A stretch of 64,000 nt of DNA, taken from positions 104,178 through 168,177 of the forward strand of contig NZ_JAQGLA010000011.1 in NCBI RefSeq assembly GCF_027853915.1, given 5' to 3'. This document shows positions 15,741-23,340 of the stretch, one piece after another (positions within the stretch are counted from its first letter, which is position 1; every line of letters begins with the position of its first letter). The DNA comes from Saccharopolyspora oryzae (GTDB lineage: Bacteria; Actinomycetota; Actinomycetes; Mycobacteriales; Pseudonocardiaceae). The translations under genes were made by a program, and so were the position numbers. The notes beneath the pieces are model-generated. The model had not been told where the DNA came from. It did not search any database and was given only the letters and a program-made list of their open reading frames with translations.

Positions 15741-16022
15741 TCAGTCGTTACCTGCGACGGAGGAGGCGTCGCCGCCGACACCGTTGCCGCCGTTACCGGC
15801 CGAAGCGTTCCCGCCGTCACCGCTCGACAGGACGCTCAGACCGCTGAGCACGTTCACACCCAGACCACCGTTACCACCGGTGCCGTTACCACCGGCTGCT
15901 TCGGACGTCGCGTTGTCGCCGTTGTCCTTTCCGTGCCCACCACTGGCGAACGCAGGCGAGCCGATGGCCAGCGCAGCGGCGCAAGCAGCGGTGACACCGA
16001 TAAGACGAAGCGAAGTACGCAT
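15741..16022 (-). CDS. Small exported Gly/Asn-rich protein, paralogue D lacking the Cys pair
   Basis: This 93-residue protein has a signal peptide (LRLIGVTAACAAALAIGSPAFA). Its mature chain follows the layout of paralogues A and C: charged linker, GGNGTGGNGGLGVNV block, short hydrophobic segment and a Gly/Asn/Ser tail. The hydrophobic segment reads LSGLSVLSSGDGG, so both Cys of the other members are missing. The mature protein therefore has no Cys. The ATG at 16022 follows a purine-rich site. The Cys loss suggests the disulfide is not essential for the shared role. Confidence 0.82.
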   Translation of the reverse strand: MRTSLRLIGVTAACAAALAIGSPAFASGGHGKDNGDNATSEAAGGNGTGGNGGLGVNVLSGLSVLSSGDGGNASAGNGGNGVGGDASSVAGND

Positions 16023-16477
16023 CCTTTGACTCCCATCCATGATCGGATCATCGCCAGGTCGGCAGTATTTCCCGGAATTTTCCGGTATTTGGGGGTGCGC
16101 CGACCGGCAGGACATACGTTGCCATCCATTCCTCGAGTTCCGCATTTCCAGCCACACCAAAGAGGACCTCCGTCCCCCCATGCGGCCAATCGATCACCCT
16201 GCGTCGTTCATGCGGCATATTCACGAGAGCGCGGATGGACTGATCAGATGATGAAAGCGTCCTGCCGCAATAAGGATCACGAAGTAAGATCCCGCTCCCG
16301 ATCACGGGATGATCAAGAACCGGACACCGCCGAATCTCGTCCAGGCAAGGGACTTTCCCGCGGATCGACGCGCCCACCGGTGAACACCGAGGTCGACGAT
16401 GTTCGCCGTGCGCGACGAGCGGTCCGGCTCTAGCGTTCATCAGCGATCCCGCACAGAAGTCCTGCAGGAGGCAGATC
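16023..16477. other. Intergenic region with GATCAC motifs, no gene seen
   Basis: About 455 bp lie between divergent secreted-protein genes. No open frame here has both a ribosome site and a plausible protein. GATCAC occurs at 16193, 16275 and 16300. Base composition is less GC-rich than the coding DNA. It presumably holds the two promoters. Confidence 0.6.
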
Positions 16478-16870
16478 ATGGGAATTCGCCGCGAGGCAGC
16501 GGTTCTGCTGGCCGCGTTGGGAACGCTGGCCGCCGGCAGCTCGGTCGTCGCCGCGACGGCCTGGGCCGGGCCGCCGCTGAACGTGGAGGTCGGTGAGGCG
16601 CAGTGCCTGCACGCCGACTCGCCGCTCATCCCCGCCCCGCTGAAGGGGGCCTATCCGATGGTCACGTTGAAGATGAGCAGCACGGCCAAGGAGAACGAGC
16701 GGACCGACTACTCGGTCGCGGTGAACGGCACCGAGCGCGCATTCGGCACGGTCGCCGGTGGCGGAACGGCCGTCAACAGCATCAGCGTGGACAACGGCAA
16801 GCCCTCCCGGGTCGTCGTCACCAGCGGGAAGTCCATCGTCCTCGACCGGATGGTGACCGGCCGCTGCTGA
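16478..16870 (+). CDS. Secreted protein with one Cys pair, unknown family
   Basis: This 130-residue protein has a clear signal peptide (AAVLLAALGTLAAGSSVVAATAWA). The mature domain of about 100 residues has two Cys, one near its start (EAQCLHAD) and one at the last residue (TGRC). They could form a disulfide closing the domain. Predicted strands alternate, as in small beta-sandwich domains, but I see no named family. The ATG follows AGGAGG by a good distance, and a strong terminator follows the stop. It lies within the cluster of small exported proteins. Confidence 0.8.
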   Translation: MGIRREAAVLLAALGTLAAGSSVVAATAWAGPPLNVEVGEAQCLHADSPLIPAPLKGAYPMVTLKMSSTAKENERTDYSVAVNGTERAFGTVAGGGTAVNSISVDNGKPSRVVVTSGKSIVLDRMVTGRC

Positions 16871-16889
16871 TCGGGCCGACGGCGAACGA

Positions 16890-16926
16890 GAATCGGGGAG
16901 CAGACCACCGGTCTGCTCCCCGATTC
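16890..16926. terminator. Strong hairpin terminator
   Basis: A 17-bp perfect stem (GAATCGGGGAGCAGACC, 16890-16906, with 16910-16926) has a 3-nt loop and is followed by CCCTTTG. Confidence 0.88.
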
Positions 16927-17185
16927 CCTTTGTGACCGGGCAATTCCTGTTTTCCCTCCGAGCTGATGCCCGCTCGGACTGGAGGTGGTGGCTCCACCGA
17001 AACGAATCCGGTGAAGCCACCGAGAACGCGACGCAGGCAGCTCGCCGGGCCGAGTCACGCCCAGCACCCGAACCCGCCTTGGCTCCGAACCCGTGGAGTG
17101 CGCGAGGGGGGCCACGAGATCGGCGACTTTCACGCCACATTCCTTGCCTGCAACGGCAAGTCTTGAATCCGCTCCGACAGCGGGA

Positions 17186-17590
17186 TCAGAAGTCGAAGAA
17201 CGCTCCGGTGCGGGCCTTGAGCTCGCAGGGGTTGGGAGCCGAGAGCTTGATCTCCACCGGCTTTCCGCGCCAGTTCCCCTTCGCCTCGGCGTTGACGTCC
17301 CGGCGGTCCTTGGTGCAGTTGTTCCCCGCCCGGGCGTCCAGGCGCTGGAGGTTGCCGTTGACGAGCTGGAGCTGGTTGCACGCCGCGGCCGCCTGCGGGT
17401 GGTTCCCGCCGACCGGATCGCAGTTCAGCGTCACCGTCCTGGTCTGCTGGTTGGATTCGGTGACCGTCAACGTGAAGGCGCTCTGCTCCGCGCTGTTGTC
17501 CGTTGCTGCCGCAGCGGCTCCGGGGACCAGCACTGCCACCGCGCACGCAACACCCGCTGCGGCCCGGCCGAGCAACCGAATATCGGACAT
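17186..17590 (-). CDS. Subtilisin inhibitor-like (SSI family) secreted protease inhibitor
   Basis: This 134-residue protein of the Streptomyces subtilisin inhibitor family has a signal peptide (residues about 1-29). The SSI core follows: TVTLNCDPVGGNHPQAAAAC, then NNCTKDRRDV, GNWRGKPVEI and a C-terminal CELKARTGAFFDF. The four mature Cys (57, 71, 92 and 122) match the two conserved disulfides. By alignment with SSI, where P1 is two residues after the third Cys, the P1 residue is Lys94. That predicts inhibition of trypsin-like rather than subtilisin-like proteases. The ATG follows GGAGG. Confidence 0.9.
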   Translation of the reverse strand: MSDIRLLGRAAAGVACAVAVLVPGAAAAATDNSAEQSAFTLTVTESNQQTRTVTLNCDPVGGNHPQAAAACNQLQLVNGNLQRLDARAGNNCTKDRRDVNAEAKGNWRGKPVEIKLSAPNPCELKARTGAFFDF

Positions 17591-18275
17591 TTCGCGTCAT
17601 CCTCCGTCCGAGCGGAAAAACAAACCCGTGTCTTCTTTACCGCACGGCAGACGATCTCTCCTGGCGAGCAAGGGATGATCACTGATCGGGCGGACCCGAA
17701 CAGGTAATCGCAACGCACCGCTGAGCACGAAGCTGATCTGCGCGCTCGCGCGTAATCCCGCAGAACGTCGATCTCCACTATCCGGCGGCAACATCGACAT
17801 CCGGCGCGACGGCCGGTGATCACGAGTAACCCGATGGCGGCATGCCCTCAGGAATCCGACAGGATTACCCGGCTCCAGCTCGAACGGAGTGCGGGAGCGC
17901 AAGTCGAATCCGCGCGGCATCCGGCTAACCCACAGTGATCTCACGGCCCACCTGCACGGTGATCGAGCGCCGATCGCCTGACCCGGCATCTCGGCGCCGC
18001 TGAGGATCAACTGCGGAACGCCAGCGGCTCGCCCCTGACGGCGGTAATCATCGACGAACGATGCCAGGGCAATTCGAGTTCTCGATCACCGCATGAGGTG
18101 AGGGCGAACAATTCCGGGTTGCACGCCGCTCTCCGGCAGCTAATGTTCCGGGTGTTCCCGCCGACCGCGGGATATCCCAGAAATCCCTACCAGGACCCGC
18201 GCTTTCACATGCTCGCGCATTGGCGCGCGGATTGATCCGGCACTACTCACCATTTGCAGGAAAGGTATTTCTGAT
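17591..18275. other. Long intergenic region rich in GTGATC/GATCAC, no gene seen
   Basis: In about 685 bp I find no open frame with a ribosome site and credible protein. GATCAC or GTGATC cores occur near 17677, 17816 (GTGATCAC), 17935 (GTGATCTCAC), 17959 and 18085. The region separates the inhibitor gene from the 18276 gene and probably holds both promoters plus regulatory sites. Confidence 0.6.
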
Positions 18276-18557
18276 ATGCGTTCTGTCAAGCGCGTCATTG
18301 CCGCTACCGCTCTCGGCCTGCCGATCATGTTCGGCGCCCCGGCAATGGCGTTCGCCGGTGGTCACGAGAACAGCGACGACCAGAGCCAGGTCCAGGACCA
18401 GGACGCCTCCACCGAGCAGTCGAACTCCAACGTCTCGCCGATCTACCAGTTCCACGTGGGCAGCAAGGGTGAGCAGAACGCCGTGAACGCGGTCGACCAG
18501 GACAACAACGCCTCCACCGAGGAGAACGCCGGCGCGTCCCAGAGCGACGAGGACTGA
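18276..18557 (+). CDS. Small exported acidic peptide with KGEQNA motif, copy 1
   Basis: This 93-residue protein has a signal peptide (RVIAATALGLPIMFGAPAMAFA). The mature chain is very acidic and rich in Asn, Gln and Ser, with no Cys. Its middle part, NVSPIYQF...GSKGEQNAVNAVDQ, recurs in the convergent neighbour at 18659, and the signal peptides are also similar (ALGLP). The Gln/Asn/Gly spacing resembles curlin-type repeats, but only one unit is visible, so an amyloid role is speculative. The ATG follows AGGAAAGG. A strong bidirectional terminator lies between the two genes. Confidence 0.82.
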   Translation: MRSVKRVIAATALGLPIMFGAPAMAFAGGHENSDDQSQVQDQDASTEQSNSNVSPIYQFHVGSKGEQNAVNAVDQDNNASTEENAGASQSDED

Positions 18558-18591
18558 AGTCGCACCACCGCTGATCAAGCCCAGCGGTGAA

Positions 18592-18632
18592 AGATGCTCG
18601 GCCCGGCGACGTCGTCGCCGGGCCGAGCATCT
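18592..18632. terminator. Strong bidirectional hairpin terminator
   Basis: A perfect 19-bp stem (AGATGCTCGGCCCGGCGAC, 18592-18610, with 18614-18632) has a 3-nt loop. TTTT follows directly and AAAG-like bases precede it. It separates two convergent paralogues. Confidence 0.95.
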
Positions 18633-18658
18633 TTTCCGGAGCTAGTCGTGCGGGCCCG

Positions 18659-18961
18659 TCACTCCTCGTCCTGGAAGGCGCCCTCGTCCTGCTCCGTGTC
18701 GTTGGTGTTGCCCTGCTGGGTCCAGGTCATCGCGTTCTGCTCGCCCTTGCCGTTGTTGACCTGGGTGACCGGCGAGACGTTGATGTTGTTCTGGACCGTG
18801 TGGTTCTGCGCGTCCTGCGACTGGAGCTGCTTCACGATCTCCGAAGCCTTCGGCGGCTTCGACGGCCCCTTACCGTTGGCGGCCAGCGCCGGGCTCGCGA
18901 TCCCCAGCACCAGTGGCAGTCCCAGCGCCGCCACGGTGAGCGCGCGCTTAGCAGTACGCAT
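18659..18961 (-). CDS. Small exported peptide with KGEQNA motif, copy 2
   Basis: This 100-residue protein has a signal peptide (RALTVAALGLPLVLGIASPALA), a short Lys/Pro-rich start and a Gln/Asn-rich middle. The segment NINVSPVTQVNNGKGEQNAMTWTQQGNTND is the part shared with the 18276 protein. The end is acidic (QDEGAFQDEE). There is no Cys. The spacing G-E-Q-N-A-x3-Q-Q-G-x2-N is curlin-like. The ATG at 18961 follows AGGGAAG. The two copies are convergent, so they arose by an inverted duplication or were later rearranged. Function unknown. Confidence 0.82.
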   Translation of the reverse strand: MRTAKRALTVAALGLPLVLGIASPALAANGKGPSKPPKASEIVKQLQSQDAQNHTVQNNINVSPVTQVNNGKGEQNAMTWTQQGNTNDTEQDEGAFQDEE

Positions 18962-19103
18962 CAAATGCTTCCCTTCATTGCACTTCCGAGTTCCCGGAGC
19001 GGAGCCGCGAGAACGCGCAACTCGAGGTCCGGGCTGCCCAACCGGCGAAACGGGCAGCCGGAACCTATCGGGAAACACCGCGCACGCCCGGGCAACGACA
19101 CCA

Positions 19104-19127
19104 GCGATCACCCCAACCGGTGATCGC
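19104..19127. promoter_or_regulatory. Inverted repeat GCGATCACC...GGTGATCGC
   Basis: A perfect 9-bp inverted repeat (19104-19112 with 19119-19127, 6-nt spacer) carries the GATCAC core that recurs across 15.6-20.1 kb. It lies upstream of the minus-strand 18659 gene, 143 bp from its start, next to a separate terminator hairpin. Confidence 0.55.
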
Positions 19128-19136
19128 GGACGTGGC

Positions 19137-19180
19137 GAAGCCCGTTGGTCCGGCACGACCGCGCCGGACCAACGGGCTTC
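19137..19180. terminator. Hairpin terminator after the 19222 gene
   Basis: A perfect 18-bp stem (GAAGCCCGTTGGTCCGGC, 19137-19154, with 19163-19180) has an 8-nt loop, 42 bp beyond the stop. Confidence 0.85.
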
Positions 19181-19221
19181 AGAGCCGTTCAGGGGCGGAT
19201 TTCGGGAGCGCCCCGGGAAAT

Positions 19222-19734
19222 TCAGAACCTGAAGCTGAACACCGCGTTGGGCGTGTCGGAGTTGCCGCCGGTGTCCAGCGGCCGCTGACCGAGCATCAGC
19301 TCCGGCCCGCGGTAGTACTGGTCGGCGACGACCGCGAGGCCGGGCCGGCTCTGCGGCGTGATGACGAAGCCACCGTGCGGGCTGCGCACCAGGTCCCACT
19401 TCTGGCCCTGCTTCCACACCGCGCACGGCGCGGTGAAGACCGGCCCGTTGGCCTGCATGGTGGACTCCGCGCACTCGTTAGTCGCCCGGTTGCGGAAGAC
19501 GGTCGAGCCGTCCTGCTGCTGTTCGAGCGTCCACGAGCCCCACGGCCCGGTCGCCTCGGTGGTGGTCTCGATGTTCTGGCCCGCGCCCGGGGAAACCCAG
19601 TGCGTCCCGTTGCCGACGTTGGTGATTTCCGTGGAGTTTCCCCAGTCGGCTTGCGCCGAGGCGGGTAGAGCGGGTGCCATCGCGAGCGTAGCCATGGCAC
19701 CAAGGGCACCCAGCGTCCAGCGAGCGCGCATCAT
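19222..19734 (-). CDS. Secreted beta-trefoil-like (ricin B-type) protein
   Basis: This 170-residue protein has a signal peptide (GALGAMATLAMAPALPASA) and a single domain of about 140 residues. Trp-rich repeats such as GSWTLEQQQDG, GQKWDLVRSPHGGF and PNAVFSFRF resemble the Q-x-W units of ricin-B-like lectins. The match is partial, and the domain could be another trefoil. Two Cys (NECAES and APCAVW) may pair. The ATG at 19734 is chosen because GGAGGA lies six bases upstream; an upstream TTG would put the ribosome site inside the gene. Confidence 0.7.
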   Translation of the reverse strand: MMRARWTLGALGAMATLAMAPALPASAQADWGNSTEITNVGNGTHWVSPGAGQNIETTTEATGPWGSWTLEQQQDGSTVFRNRATNECAESTMQANGPVFTAPCAVWKQGQKWDLVRSPHGGFVITPQSRPGLAVVADQYYRGPELMLGQRPLDTGGNSDTPNAVFSFRF

Positions 19735-20249
19735 AACTACTCCTCCATGCAAGGAAATTTCAGATGTGGACGTCCTTTTCGTCCGCCCAAATAGATCTCT
19801 ACCAGCGTCGGCGGAAAATCTCGCACCGAGTCACTACAACGGGTGGCAGTGAAGTGCGAGCGGTGATCGAATTCCCCACGACGCTCGGATTATTCCAATC
19901 TGGACAGACCCGAAGCGAAGGTGGCTACCGTCCCGAACCCCTTGCAGGCAGCAGGAAACATGACGAAATGTTGAGGGCGCGGCTACCCTTTCCAGATGAT
20001 CGTCCTCTTTGGACATTGGCAACCGAGGAAAGTTAGACGCTCCCGCGTGAACGTGAATTCCTTGCCATTCTTTTCACTCCCCGTTTCATTCAGGAGCCGC
20101 ACTGGGAGAATCCCGCGCCATGTTCATCAATGTGCGTGATCGCTGAAGATGTCGGCTAACGGAACCGGGCTTGAATTCGATGAACAGTGCCACTGGCCGA
20201 CCGCCGAAGATCGTCCACAGGGGACGCTGCGGTCCCAGCCCGAAAGGCA
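19735..20249. other. Intergenic region, no gene seen
   Basis: About 515 bp lie between the secreted trefoil-like gene and the tRNA terminator. The region is less GC-rich than its surroundings. A 90-codon open frame at 19764-20036 has no ribosome site and an unconvincing protein. I see one GTGATC near 20136 and nothing else definite. Confidence 0.5.
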
Positions 20250-20279
20250 GAAGCCCCGGCTGGGGTCAGCCGGGGCTTC
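20250..20279 (-). terminator. Terminator of tRNA-Val
   Basis: A 12-bp stem (GAAGCCCCGGCT, 20250-20261, with 20268-20279) has a 6-nt loop, three bases beyond the encoded CCA of the tRNA. Confidence 0.85.
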
Positions 20280-20282
20280 GTC

Positions 20283-20357
20283 TGGTGCGCGATACTGGGA
20301 TTGAACCAGTGACCTCTACCGTGTCAAGGTAGCGCTCTCCCACTGAGCTAATCGCGC
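20283..20357 (-). tRNA. tRNA-Val, anticodon GAC
   Basis: The minus-strand sequence folds as a cloverleaf. The acceptor stem GCGCGAT pairs with ATCGCGC, the D-arm region is TAGCTCAGTGGGAGAGC, and the anticodon stem CTACC/GGTAG holds loop TTGACAC with anticodon GAC. The T arm is CTGGTTCAATCCCAG. The 3' CCA is encoded at 20283-20285. No integrated element or direct repeat of the 3' end was noticed nearby. Confidence 0.97.
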
Positions 20358-20430
20358 GGAGCGGTGTTCGTCCGCGTGCCCCCAAAGCTTAGCGGAGGCC
20401 CGATCGCGGCTTCACACCACCCCGTTGTTG

Positions 20431-20739
20431 TCAGGGTGCGCAGGCACTACCCGGCGCGGGCAGCAGGTACTGCTGGGCGGCCCACCGCCCGTCACCGAGG
20501 TCGCGGAAGCCGTCCACGACGTTCGGCAGCGCGTTCACCTGATCGCCCTGCCGGAGGGTGTCGACCTGGTGCTCCGCCGGCCCGGGCCCGGAGCGGACGT
20601 TGAGCACGTCGGCGGCGACGTGGAACGAGCAGTGCTGGGGCGGGTCGGGAGCACTGCCGACCTCGTGGGTGCTCGTCAAGTAGAGCGCGCCGATCGCACC
20701 GGCGCCGATGAGCAGCAGTGAACGGGGCACGAAGAACAC
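20431..20739 (-). CDS. Membrane-anchored SH3-like domain protein
   Basis: This 102-residue protein has an N-terminal membrane or signal segment (SLLLIGAGAIGALYL). A bacterial SH3-type domain of about 60 residues follows (VLNVRSGPGPAEHQVDTLRQGDQVNALPNVVDGFRDLGDGRWAAQQYL). LNVRSGPG is the hallmark of SH3b folds that bind cell-wall peptides. The GTG at 20739 follows AGGAGG; a longer frame upstream lacks a site. It probably sits at the cell surface. The protein is small for the family and carries no catalytic domain. Confidence 0.82.
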   Translation of the reverse strand: MFFVPRSLLLIGAGAIGALYLTSTHEVGSAPDPPQHCSFHVAADVLNVRSGPGPAEHQVDTLRQGDQVNALPNVVDGFRDLGDGRWAAQQYLLPAPGSACAP

Positions 20740-20891
20740 GGCGAACCTCCTGGTCGGGCGCGGCAACCCCAGCTTCGGCGCCGCGGCCCGGCAGCGGGAA
20801 CCCGGAGCACCCGTCAGCACGCCCCGTTCAACACCTCGGGTGTCGCCCACAGGTGCTCGTGCGCGCCCCGTGACGTCCCAGGGAAAGCAGA

Positions 20892-20918
20892 ACGCCGCCC
20901 CCTCGTGGGGAGCGGCGT
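20892..20918 (-). terminator. Terminator of isocitrate dehydrogenase
   Basis: ACGCCGC plus CCCC (20892-20902) pairs with GGGG plus GCGGCGT (20907-20918) with one bulged A, about 23 bp beyond the stop. Confidence 0.7.
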
Positions 20919-20940
20919 CCTCAGACCTCGCGGAGGAAGA

Positions 20941-22161
20941 TCAGCTGTTGGCCATCTTCTTCTGCAGGTTCTCGTCCAGCGTCGCGAGGAACTCCTCGGT
21001 GGTCTGGAACTGCTGGTCGCCGCCGACGAGCAGCGCCAGGTCCTTGGTCATCTTGCCGCTCTCGACGGTCTCGATGACGACCTGCTCCAGCTTCTCGGCG
21101 AAGCCGATGACCTCGGGGGTCGAGTCCAGCTTGCCGCGGTGCTGCAGGCCGCGGGTCCAGGCGAAGATCGACGCGATCGGGTTCGTCGAGGTCGGCTTGC
21201 CCTGCTGGTGCTGGCGGTAGTGGCGGGTGACCGTGCCGTGCGCGGCCTCGGCCTCGACCTTGCCGTCGGCGGTCATCAGCACGGAGGTCATCAGGCCCAG
21301 CGAGCCGAAGCCCTGCGCCACGGTGTCGGACTGGACGTCACCGTCGTAGTTCTTGCAGGCCCAGACGTAGCCGCCCTCCCACTTCAGGGCGCTGGCGACC
21401 ATGTCGTCGATCAGGCGGTGCTCGTAGGTGATGCCCTTGGCGTCGAACTCGGCCTTGTACTCGGCGTCGAAGATCTCCTGGAACACGTCCTTGAACATGC
21501 CGTCGTAGGCCTTCAGGATCGTGTTCTTGGTCGACATGTAGACCGGGAAGCCGCGCTCGAGGCCGTAGCGGAACGACGCCCGCGCGAACTCCTCGATGGA
21601 CTTGCGGTAGTTGTACATGCCCATCGCGACGCCGCCGTCCTCACCGAACTTGGCGACCTCGAACTCGATCGGCTCGCTGCCGTCCTCCGGCGTGTAGGTC
21701 ATCGTGACGGTGCCCGGGCCGGGGACCTTGAAGTCGCTGGCCTTGTACTGGTCGCCGTGCGCGTGACGGCCGATGACGATCGGCTTGGTCCAGGTGGGGA
21801 CGTAGCGCGGGATGTTGGAGATGACGATCGGCTCGCGGAAGATGACGCCGCCGAGGATGTTGCGGATCGTCCCGTTCGGGCTCCGCCACATCTTCTTGAG
21901 GCCGAACTCGTCGACGCGCGCCTCGTCCGGGGTGATGGTGGCGCACTTGACGCCGACGCCGTGCTTGGCGATGGCGTTCGCGGCGTCGACCGTGACCTGG
22001 TCGTCGGTGGCGTCCCGGTGCTCGATGCCCAGGTCGTAGTAGTCGAGGTTGATGTCCAGGTACGGGTGGACCAGCTTGTCCTTGATGAAGGACCAGATGA
22101 TCCGGGTCATCTCATCGCCGTCGAGCTCGGCTACGGTGCCCTGAACCTTGATCTTACCCAT
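20941..22161 (-). CDS. icd: NADP-dependent isocitrate dehydrogenase
   Basis: This 406-residue enzyme oxidises isocitrate to 2-oxoglutarate with NADP+ in the TCA cycle. The sequence is of the homodimeric, eukaryotic-like type: [23 protein letters not shown] at the start and [34 protein letters not shown] for the substrate loop (SPNGTIR). [30 protein letters not shown] carries the metal-ligand Asp residues. [31 protein letters not shown] forms the NADP pocket. Length is normal. It stands alone, divergent from the 22367 gene. Confidence 0.97.
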   Translation of the reverse strand: MGKIKVQGTVAELDGDEMTRIIWSFIKDKLVHPYLDINLDYYDLGIEHRDATDDQVTVDAANAIAKHGVGVKCATITPDEARVDEFGLKKMWRSPNGTIRNILGGVIFREPIVISNIPRYVPTWTKPIVIGRHAHGDQYKASDFKVPGPGTVTMTYTPEDGSEPIEFEVAKFGEDGGVAMGMYNYRKSIEEFARASFRYGLERGFPVYMSTKNTILKAYDGMFKDVFQEIFDAEYKAEFDAKGITYEHRLIDDMVASALKWEGGYVWACKNYDGDVQSDTVAQGFGSLGLMTSVLMTADGKVEAEAAHGTVTRHYRQHQQGKPTSTNPIASIFAWTRGLQHRGKLDSTPEVIGFAEKLEQVVIETVESGKMTKDLALLVGGDQQFQTTEEFLATLDENLQKKMANS

Positions 22162-22366
22162 GTGGCGGGGTGCTCCTCTCGCGAGAATGCAAGCGGTACG
22201 AGCGTACTGCTATCGCGTTCGATTGTGCCCTCTACCCTGCATCGACCACCAGCCGTTCCGACGCGCGATGCGCCACTGTTCGGCGCGTCGACCTCGTGTC
22301 GTGATCTTCTTCTAGGCTCGACCCGACACAGGTGATCATTCGACCGGACGATCTTGGAGGGGGCTC

Positions 22367-23194
22367 GTGTCGACCGGACCTACCCACGCGATGAGCGGTT
22401 TGGCCTTGTGGGCGGGCGTCACCGCCCTGGCCGACACGCACGCGCTCGGGCAATTATCCCCGAAGACCTGGGTGGTGGGGGCCACGCTGTGCTCCGGCGC
22501 TGCGCTGCTGCCCGACATCGACCACCCGAAGTCGACGGTGGCCAACACCTTCGGCGCGGTGTCGCGCGGCATATCGGCCGTGTTCAGCGGCATCAGCGGG
22601 TTCCTCTACCGCCTCACCCACACCAAGCGCGACGGCAAGCGCGAGGGCACGCACCGCGCTTTCACGCACACCGTGGTGTTCGCGGTGCTCGCCGGGCTGA
22701 TCACCACCGCCATCGCGCAGACCGGCAACGACACCGCGATCGGCATCCTGATGTTCTTCTTCGCGGCGCTCGCGGTCCGCGGCCTCATGCACGTCAAGTC
22801 CTCGCGGATGGACGCGCTGGTGATCGCGGGGGCCTCGCTCCTGCTCACCGTCGCCTGCTGGGCGTGGGCGGGCGACCAGCCGACCAACCCGGCGGCGTTC
22901 GGGGTCGCGGTGATGCTCGGCTGCGTCGCGCACTTCCTCGGCGATGCGATCACCGAGCAGGGCTGCCCGATGCTGTGGCCGGTGCCGCTGGCCGGCCAGA
23001 CCTGGTACCCGATCGCCCCGCCGAAGGCGATGCGGATGACCACCGGCGGCAAGGTCGAGATGGCCCTGGTCGGCCCCGCCCTGACCATCGCGGCCGTGGT
23101 GCTGAGCTCGGTGGTGCTCTACCGGATCGGTGCGGCGCCGTGGATCGCCCAGCTCGACCTGCCACCCGAGATCATGGCCTGGATCAACCCGTAG
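22367..23194 (+). CDS. Membrane-bound metal-dependent hydrolase, YdjM/LexA-inducible type
   Basis: This 275-residue integral membrane protein belongs to the YdjM-like predicted hydrolase family. The conserved polar residues sit at the membrane face: THAMSGL near the start, LLPDIDHPKS at about 50, THRAFTHTVVF at about 95 and HFLGDAITEQGCPMLWP at about 190. Four or more hydrophobic helices lie between them. The His/Asp pattern suggests a metal site; the substrate is unknown. The GTG start follows GGAGGGGG. In E. coli the relative is SOS-induced, but I see no LexA box here. Confidence 0.88.
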   Translation: MSTGPTHAMSGLALWAGVTALADTHALGQLSPKTWVVGATLCSGAALLPDIDHPKSTVANTFGAVSRGISAVFSGISGFLYRLTHTKRDGKREGTHRAFTHTVVFAVLAGLITTAIAQTGNDTAIGILMFFFAALAVRGLMHVKSSRMDALVIAGASLLLTVACWAWAGDQPTNPAAFGVAVMLGCVAHFLGDAITEQGCPMLWPVPLAGQTWYPIAPPKAMRMTTGGKVEMALVGPALTIAAVVLSSVVLYRIGAAPWIAQLDLPPEIMAWINP

Positions 23195-23296
23195 CCGATC
23201 CATCCGGCACGGCAGTGCAAAAACTCCGAATCGATCTCGGATCACCTCGGAAACGACATTTCACCCATCTCGTCACCGAGGCCCGATAGGGTACAA

Positions 23297-23323
23297 GAGC
23301 GGCACCACCCCCCGGTGCCGCTC
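23297..23323 (+). promoter_or_regulatory. Leader hairpin before the lipoprotein gene
   Basis: GAGCGGCACC (23297-23306) pairs perfectly with GGTGCCGCTC (23314-23323) over a 7-nt loop. A -10-like GATAGGGT lies just upstream (about 23285), and the ribosome site (GGAGGG) starts eight bases after the stem. It is either the terminator of the 22367 gene or a stem in the leader of the 23341 gene. Confidence 0.5.
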
Positions 23324-23340
23324 CTAGCCCCGGAGGGACG

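Noticed and set aside
16039..16251. 70-codon plus-strand frame in the secreted-protein cluster
   Set aside because: No ribosome site and no plausible protein features. It lies in the divergent promoter region.
1..17590. Subtilase at the window start and the SSI-like inhibitor as a cognate pair
   Set aside because: They are 16 kb apart with many unrelated genes between, and the inhibitor's P1 Lys points to a trypsin-like target.
17816..17944. GTGATCAC and GTGATCTCAC as BldD or Crp sites
   Set aside because: The orientation and spacing of half-sites do not match the BldD box or the Crp GTG-N6-GNCAC consensus as I know them, so no regulator is named.
19764..20036. 90-codon plus-strand frame between the trefoil-like gene and tRNA-Val
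   Set aside because: No ribosome site, and a composition unlike neighbouring genes.
20283..20357. tRNA-Val as an attachment site for an integrated element
   Set aside because: No integrase, no partial tRNA duplicate and no foreign-looking gene block on either side in this window.
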